Of a stretch of 64,000 nt of DNA, positions 59,430 through 64,000 are shown piece by piece. Below the pieces are notes generated by a model that searched no databases, was not told the origin of the DNA, and was given only the letters and a program-made list of their open reading frames with translations. This DNA comes from an uncultured Roseovarius sp. Its GTDB lineage: Bacteria; Pseudomonadota; Alphaproteobacteria; Rhodobacterales; Rhodobacteraceae. The translations under genes and the position numbers were made by a program. The stretch lies in contig CANMBU010000002.1 in assembly GCA_947496175.1 (NCBI GenBank), positions 806,001 to 870,000 of the forward strand, written 5' to 3'. Position 1 is the first letter of the stretch; each line of letters opens with the position of its first letter.

Positions 59430-60383
59430 TTAAGTTGGAGAGTAGCGGACACGGTGGCAAAGCGTCTCCGGGTCAGACAGGATCGCACCATATTGCGCGG
59501 GTAGATCATCAAATCCGGTTTCGCCTGAGATCAGAACGTCAAGAGCGGGATCACACAGTAGCTCAAGCGCCTTTGCCATACGCCTTTTGTAGCTCCAGCG
59601 CGTACGCTGCGCAGTCGGCACTTTGCCAACCTGAGAGCTGATCAACCGCAATCGGCGGCTGTGAAACGCCCCGCCCAGGGGCACGGGTGTGGTGCCGGTT
59701 CCATACCAGCTTGCTTCGACAATCGTGGCCTCATCACCGGCACTGCGGATCGCGGTTTCCAGACCGGCGGCTGAGGCGGAAAGATGCACAACGACATCGC
59801 AATCACCCGGAGCATCATCGGGTGCGGTAAAGTCACAGCCCAACTGGGCCGCAATCTTCGAACGATCTGGGTTGATATCCAAAAGTGTCACCTCCGCACC
59901 AGGAAGTTTTGACGCAAGATAGCCTGTTAGTGCACCGACGACTCCGGTGCCGACGATCACAATTTTGTCACCGGGCCCAGCCTTGGCGTCCCATAATATG
60001 TTAAGCGCCGTTTCCATATTGGCCGCAAGTATGGCGCGTTCAGGCGGCAGGCGTTCGGGCAAGTGGTTCAGCATTCCTTCCGGCACGCGAAACATCGTTT
60101 GATGCGGATGCAACGCGAAAACGAAGTGACCCTCCAAAGGCCCTTCCGTCACACGGCCGACAGCACAATACCCGTATTTTACAGGATGCGGAAAGTCTCC
60201 CTCCTGCGCCGGCCCGCGCATGCGCGCATATTCTGTTTCGGGCACCTTTTCTTGAAAGACAAGCCGCTCCGTACCGCGGCTGATACCGGAAAAGAGCGTC
60301 TCAACGAGAATACCCTCTCCTTGCCTTGCAGGGCGTATTTCAGCCTGTGCCTGACCAACACACCAAAGAGCCATTGCCGTCAT
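59430..60383 (-). CDS. Medium-chain dehydrogenase/reductase without zinc ligands
   Basis: About 317 residues. The Rossmann motif 'VIVGTGVVGALTGYLASKLP' (about 140-160) shows an NAD(P)-binding MDR. 'LVETLFSGISRGTERLVFQE' and 'KYGYCAVGRVTEGPLEG' replace the zinc-ligand Cys and GHE motifs of normal alcohol dehydrogenases, as in zinc-less oxidoreductases such as BchC-like enzymes. So it is a dehydrogenase of an unusual substrate. The ATG at 60383 is taken; a TTG 24 bp upstream is possible. Gap to the PTPS-like gene is 9 bp. Confidence 0.8.
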   Translation of the reverse strand: MTAMALWCVGQAQAEIRPARQGEGILVETLFSGISRGTERLVFQEKVPETEYARMRGPAQEGDFPHPVKYGYCAVGRVTEGPLEGHFVFALHPHQTMFRVPEGMLNHLPERLPPERAILAANMETALNILWDAKAGPGDKIVIVGTGVVGALTGYLASKLPGAEVTLLDINPDRSKIAAQLGCDFTAPDDAPGDCDVVVHLSASAAGLETAIRSAGDEATIVEASWYGTGTTPVPLGGAFHSRRLRLISSQVGKVPTAQRTRWSYKRRMAKALELLCDPALDVLISGETGFDDLPAQYGAILSDPETLCHRVRYSPT

Positions 60384-60485
60384 GTTAAAAGACGCTCCGG
60401 CTGACAATCTGGGATCGTGCGGGAAATGAGAGACAGTTCATGGAATTCATCATAGATTTGACCACTTAGCACAGCAATGCCCGAG

Positions 60486-61277
60486 TCAAGTATCTGGTGA
60501 TCCAGTGCGCAGAATTGTCGCGAAGGCGGGAAACAGCCGTGGCGTGGCGGCAATCACTGTGCCGCTGTCTTCGGGGCGTTCTGCCACATTCCAGCTCTCG
60601 ACTTGCGCACCGGCTTCGCGCAGCAAGAGTAATCCCGCTGCGATATCCCATGGTTGCAGTCGTCTTTCCCAAAACCCGTCAAGCCGCCCAGACGCCACAT
60701 AGGCCAGATCAAGAGCCGCGGCACCCATCCGCCGCATACCGGCACAATGAGGCATGAGATTTGCGATATCTGCGGCATGATCGGGAATATGCGCCATACC
60801 ACCAAACGGCACGCCCGTTCCAAAAAGCGCGTTTGACATAAGAGATGTTTGAGACACGGCCATTGGCACTCCGTTGAGATATGCGCCGTGGCCGATGCGT
60901 GCGGAAAACGTTTCCTGTCGCAGCGGGTCGTGTACCACGCCAACAGTCAGAACGCCGTTGTCTTCCAGCGCAACGGAGACAGCCCAATGCCCAAGGCCAC
61001 GCAGAAAATTGGTGGTGCCATCCAGCGGATCAACGACCCATCGACGCGCGCCGGCCTCACGCGCCCCGGTTTCCTCACCGAGCCAGCTATCTTCAGGAAA
61101 GGCATTCAGAAGACCCGTGCGCAGATGGTGTTCTGCCGCATGATCCGCACGAGACACGAAATCACCCGCCCTTTTGGTTGACACCGAGAGGGCCGCGCGA
61201 TCATGCCAGTATTCAAGCAAAAGCGCGCCAGCCTCCTGGGCCAAATTGATTGCCACCGAAAGGTCATGATCCGACAT
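60486..61277 (-). CDS. Inositol-monophosphatase family phosphatase
   Basis: 263 residues. The metal/phosphate motifs are complete: 'LGEETG' (about 65), 'VVDPLDGTTNFLRGLG' (about 82-97) and 'ERRLQPWDIAAGLLLLREAG' (about 208-228). It dephosphorylates sugar- or nucleotide-type phosphates (inositol phosphate, histidinol phosphate, PAP). It lies 4 bp after the glycosyltransferase and 102 bp before the MDR gene, so its substrate may be a phosphorylated intermediate of this cluster. Confidence 0.88.
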   Translation of the reverse strand: MSDHDLSVAINLAQEAGALLLEYWHDRAALSVSTKRAGDFVSRADHAAEHHLRTGLLNAFPEDSWLGEETGAREAGARRWVVDPLDGTTNFLRGLGHWAVSVALEDNGVLTVGVVHDPLRQETFSARIGHGAYLNGVPMAVSQTSLMSNALFGTGVPFGGMAHIPDHAADIANLMPHCAGMRRMGAAALDLAYVASGRLDGFWERRLQPWDIAAGLLLLREAGAQVESWNVAERPEDSGTVIAATPRLFPAFATILRTGSPDT

Positions 61278-61281
61278 GGTT

Positions 61282-62379
61282 TCAGACCTTTGTCACTTGG
61301 GTCGGTGCGACACGCAGGAGCGTTTCATCCACGATTTTGACTGTGTCGTCCCATGTCGGCAATGCCGCACCGGCACGCGCAGATGCAGACGCCATTTCAC
61401 GCCGCTCATGCGCGTTGTCGAGAAGATCTTCGAGTGCTGCAGCGAACGCCGCCGGATCATCAGGTGGAACAAGCCGTCCGGCGTCTGGGGCCACCGTATC
61501 CGGCACAGCACCCACCCGGCAGGTGACAATCGGCAGGCCGTGCACCATCGCTTCATCAAAGACGATGCCATAGCCCTCGTAGCGCGTTGCAAGGGCAAAG
61601 AGGCTGGCTTGCCCATAAAGGTGCGACAGTGTTTCGTCCGAGACAGCTCCCACGATCTTCACGCGATCACTCAAGCCAAGCTCGTTCACCAGGCGTGCAA
61701 GCTCTGCTGCATGATCGGGATCAAAAGCGCCTCCTGCTATGATGGCTGTCCACGTATGTGCAGTGAGACGCGCCAAGGCTTTTAACAGTACGTCATGGCC
61801 CTTGCGTGGCACCTGAATGCCCACGGACAGGATCAAAGGAGGGTCGGTTTTCACGCCGGTAGATAGAGGGCGATCTGTGCCTGGCCGCGCAATGGTGATG
61901 CGAGATGTGGAAACGTCGTAGTCCGCATGCAAAACCTTAGCGGTGTGCGGGCTTGGCACCAGAACATGCACCGCGCGCGTGAGGTTCTGACGTTCCGATG
62001 TCAAAAGACGTGTACGTTCTTCGGCCGAAAGCCCGCTTTCGAGCGCCAAGGGGTGATGGATCAAAGCGACAATAGAGGCGTTCACGGCGTCCAGCACAGC
62101 GGGATCAAATGCGCCAAGTGCAAGACCATCTATGATAACAGGGCAGTCTTCGGGCAGGGTGGCCAACTGTTTTTCCGCATCGCGCATGTCTTGAGATGTG
62201 GGGTCTGGAAAGCTGGTCCCAAGTTGCAGAAGTGTTATGTCCCATCCCAAAGCACGCAGCCCATCAACCAGCTTGCGATCATACCTGTAGCCACCTGTTT
62301 GCGTATTGATGTCCCCAGGAACGGCAAATGCCCCGCGACGACAGGTCGGCAGATCAAGGTCGAAGTCTTTGCCATTCAT
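61282..62379 (-). CDS. Glycosyltransferase family 4
   Basis: About 365 residues. GT-B fold with C-terminal signature 'LILSVGIQVPRKGHDVLLKA' (about 190-210) and the nucleotide-sugar E-x7-E motif near 'FDEAMVHGLPIVTCRVGAVP' (about 285-305). It transfers a sugar from a nucleotide donor. First gene of the six-gene minus-strand operon with a phosphatase and pterin-type enzymes, which suggests a glycosylated product. ATG at 62379 chosen; the frame continues upstream only from a GTG. Confidence 0.87.
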   Translation of the reverse strand: MNGKDFDLDLPTCRRGAFAVPGDINTQTGGYRYDRKLVDGLRALGWDITLLQLGTSFPDPTSQDMRDAEKQLATLPEDCPVIIDGLALGAFDPAVLDAVNASIVALIHHPLALESGLSAEERTRLLTSERQNLTRAVHVLVPSPHTAKVLHADYDVSTSRITIARPGTDRPLSTGVKTDPPLILSVGIQVPRKGHDVLLKALARLTAHTWTAIIAGGAFDPDHAAELARLVNELGLSDRVKIVGAVSDETLSHLYGQASLFALATRYEGYGIVFDEAMVHGLPIVTCRVGAVPDTVAPDAGRLVPPDDPAAFAAALEDLLDNAHERREMASASARAGAALPTWDDTVKIVDETLLRVAPTQVTKV

Positions 62380-62523
62380 CCTGCAAAACTCGCTAAATTG
62401 TGACAAACAAGCTTGGTGCAAGGGTTTACACTCGGGCGCACTGTTCTAGTTTTTGTGGCAGGGAGCAAGCGGTTCAAGGCAAGTCTGCGTTGGACCGATT
62501 TGTATTTGATCATAGGAGATATC

Positions 62524-63105
62524 ATGCAACGTGTTGCTGCTTTTGCCGTATTCGCCACACTCGCCTCTGCTGCGCAAGCCGACATGGCCCAATATGAACT
62601 CGATCCGACCCATACTGCCATTTACTTTAAGGTTGATCACATTGGTTACGCAAAAACGCTCGGCATTTTTCCAAACGTAAAGGGAAGCTTCTCTTACGAT
62701 GACGAGACGCAGGAGCTGAAGGATGTGAACGTCACCATCCAGGCGGACAGCGTCAATACGTTTAACGAGGCGCGTGACGGGCATGTGCGCAACAAAGACT
62801 TTTTGCACGTCAGCGAGCATCCTGAAATCACCTTCGTCGCAACGGGCGGTGAGCCTGAGACAGAGAACTCGGGAACCGTGACTGGGGATCTGACCATTTT
62901 GGGACAGACCCAACCTGTCACCTTAACGGTCAAGCTTAACAAAGTCGGGGAATACCCGTTTGGTCACAAACGCGAAGTTTTGGGCCTGTCCATGACGGCG
63001 TCGATAAAGCGCAGCGAATTTGGTATGACCTACGCTGTCGATAACGGACTTGTTGGTGATGTCGTTGATATCAACATCGAAACCGAAGCCATGAAGATGG
63101 AATAG
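62524..63105 (+). CDS. YceI family periplasmic protein
   Basis: 193 residues. The start at 62524 has AGGAG and gives a signal peptide (1-18, ending AAQAD). The mature part 'YELDPTHTAIYFKVDHIGYA' then 'NVKGSFSYDDETQELKDVNV' and 'KDFLHVSEHPEITFVAT' is the YceI/polyisoprenoid-binding lipocalin-like fold. YceI proteins bind long isoprenoids in the periplasm. The 102-bp region between it and the GT4 gene holds the divergent promoters. Confidence 0.92.
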   Translation: MQRVAAFAVFATLASAAQADMAQYELDPTHTAIYFKVDHIGYAKTLGIFPNVKGSFSYDDETQELKDVNVTIQADSVNTFNEARDGHVRNKDFLHVSEHPEITFVATGGEPETENSGTVTGDLTILGQTQPVTLTVKLNKVGEYPFGHKREVLGLSMTASIKRSEFGMTYAVDNGLVGDVVDINIETEAMKME

Positions 63106-63445
63106 CCGGTTTTCTGTCGAGAGCCAGGCCAATCAAGGCGGCCTGCATGGCATTGGCCCATGTGCCTTTAAGGATGTGACATAGACTGGACCACGCGAAT
63201 GCGTTGCCGCATGAAATCGGGCGTGACGTGTGGCTTCAGTACATTTGGTGACGTCTCATGACGCCAAGCGCTGGGTGAGGCAGGTCACATATGAGTATGG
63301 GCGTCCTGACAACAATCTCTTTTTGCCTAGGTTGAACGACCACAGGTGAGCCGTGGTACTATGGTTCATTTGCTTTTTGCAGTCCGGAACAACCGGGTTT
63401 AGGCTCAAACTACACGTCTCTTACAGCATCGGATGGATGACCCTC
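63106..63445. other. 340-bp intergenic region
   Basis: No gene or terminator with T-run is evident. The upstream region of the aminotransferase gene is here. Confidence 0.5.
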
Positions 63446-64000
63446 ATGAGCCACGTCTTTCCTCGTCAAATCACCGCCCCGCCGGTCAAGGCGGTGTCGG
63501 CCAAGGGCTGCTATTTCACCGATGAAACGGGTAAACAGTATCTCGACGGCTCTGGAGGGGCGGCTGTGTCTTGCCTTGGCCACGGTGATCCGGAGATCAT
63601 TAAGGCCATTCAGGATCAGGTTGCAAAGCTCGCTTTTGCGCATACTGGTTTTTTCACCAGCGATCCGGCCGAAGAACTGGCTGATCTGCTGATCAAATAT
63701 GCGCCGGGGGATCTCGACCGGGTTTACTTTGTATCTGGAGGCTCGGAAGCTGTGGAAGCCGCGCTTAAACTGGCCCGGCAGTTTCACATCGAAAACGGTG
63801 AGCCACAGCGCAAGCATCTTATCGCCAGACGGCAGAGTTATCATGGCAACACCTTGGGCGCACTGGCCACAGGCGGCAATGCATGGCGGCGGGCGCAGTT
63901 TGAACCAATCCTGGTGGACGTGACCCACATCGCTCCTTGTTATGAATATGTTGACCGGGCCGAAGATGAGAGCGCCGAGGAGTACGGCCTGCGTGCTGCT
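63446..64000 (+). CDS. Class III (PLP-dependent) aminotransferase, N-terminal part, runs off window
   Basis: 185 codons are visible to the window end without a stop. 'MSHVFPRQITAPPVKAVS' then 'TGKQYLDGSGGAAVSCLGHG', 'LDRVYFVSGGSEAVEAALKL' (PLP phosphate loop S-G-S-E-A) and 'RQSYHGNTLGALATGGN' are the class III omega-amino acid:pyruvate aminotransferase features; the PLP Lys lies further downstream, outside the window. Start at 63446; an in-frame ATG at 63437 is also possible. Substrate unknown. Confidence 0.9.
   Translation, partial: MSHVFPRQITAPPVKAVSAKGCYFTDETGKQYLDGSGGAAVSCLGHGDPEIIKAIQDQVAKLAFAHTGFFTSDPAEELADLLIKYAPGDLDRVYFVSGGSEAVEAALKLARQFHIENGEPQRKHLIARRQSYHGNTLGALATGGNAWRRAQFEPILVDVTHIAPCYEYVDRAEDESAEEYGLRAA

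Overview
The window looks like a chromosome segment of a marine alphaproteobacterium of the Rhodobacterales (Roseobacter group). This rests on several things: PhyR/NepR/EcfG stress control, sigma-EcfG promoters, protein family composition and moderately high GC. No source organism was given, so this is an inference. I see no complete insertion sequence, no prophage, no rRNA and no CRISPR array. The only mobile-element trace is a truncated tyrosine-recombinase remnant at about 33.36 kb. One tRNA, Ser(GCU), lies at 3771-3860.

Layout. 0-3.6 kb: the 3' end of a sulfatase gene, then a tungstate ABC uptake operon in the order permease-ATPase-binding protein-regulator. 4.3-9.6 kb: membrane proteins (MgtC, DUF2254, a small outer-membrane barrel, a TspO-like protein, MATE). 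9.7-28.8 kb: a general stress response (GSR) island. At its centre are phyR, nepR, ecfG and a HisKA_2 histidine kinase. Around them are envelope, membrane and DNA-protection genes: entericidin, MscS, phospholipase D, YqjD-like, holin-like, DUF3618, AI-2E, YihY, Pmp3, DUF4112, CsbD, general stress protein 26, PRC-barrel, Crp/Fnr, a pseudo-receiver, Tudor-like, DUF1328, Dps, a four-helix-bundle protein and a FNT channel. By eye I find twelve sigma-EcfG-type promoters (GGAAC-N16/17-CGTT; one has AGTT) in about 16 kb. They lie 24-55 bp before the starts they would serve. Two intergenic regions carry divergent pairs. The core regulators therefore sit inside their own predicted regulon.

28.8-36.2 kb: an MFS/SnoaL pair divergent from two paralogous regulators with N-terminal LuxR-type HTH domains, with an inverted repeat between them; then the integrase remnant and a two-gene ABC exporter. 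37.0-42.3 kb: a tight operon of gamma-glutamyltransferase-like protein, FemAB/GNAT-like N-acyltransferase, type II thioesterase and an adenylation-carrier protein, which may be a small unknown biosynthetic pathway. 42.7-46.6 kb: a 1303-residue surface protein with five exact-period 114-residue repeats, an internal OmpA domain and a C-terminal beta-barrel.

47.0-51.0 kb: an Anbu proteasome-like operon (ATP-grasp, alpha-E, transglutaminase, Anbu). 51.5-55.3 kb: a LysR regulator divergent from an oxidoreductase/GST operon, with a clear palindromic operator. 55.5-57.4 kb: mdoH. 57.5-62.4 kb: a six-gene operon (glycosyltransferase, inositol-monophosphatase-like, non-zinc MDR dehydrogenase, PTPS-like protein missing canonical residues, methyltransferase, RibD-C reductase), which looks like an undescribed pterin- or flavin-related pathway. 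62.5-64 kb: YceI and the 5' end of a class III aminotransferase.

All calls come from reading the sequence and from memory of protein families. No database search was run.
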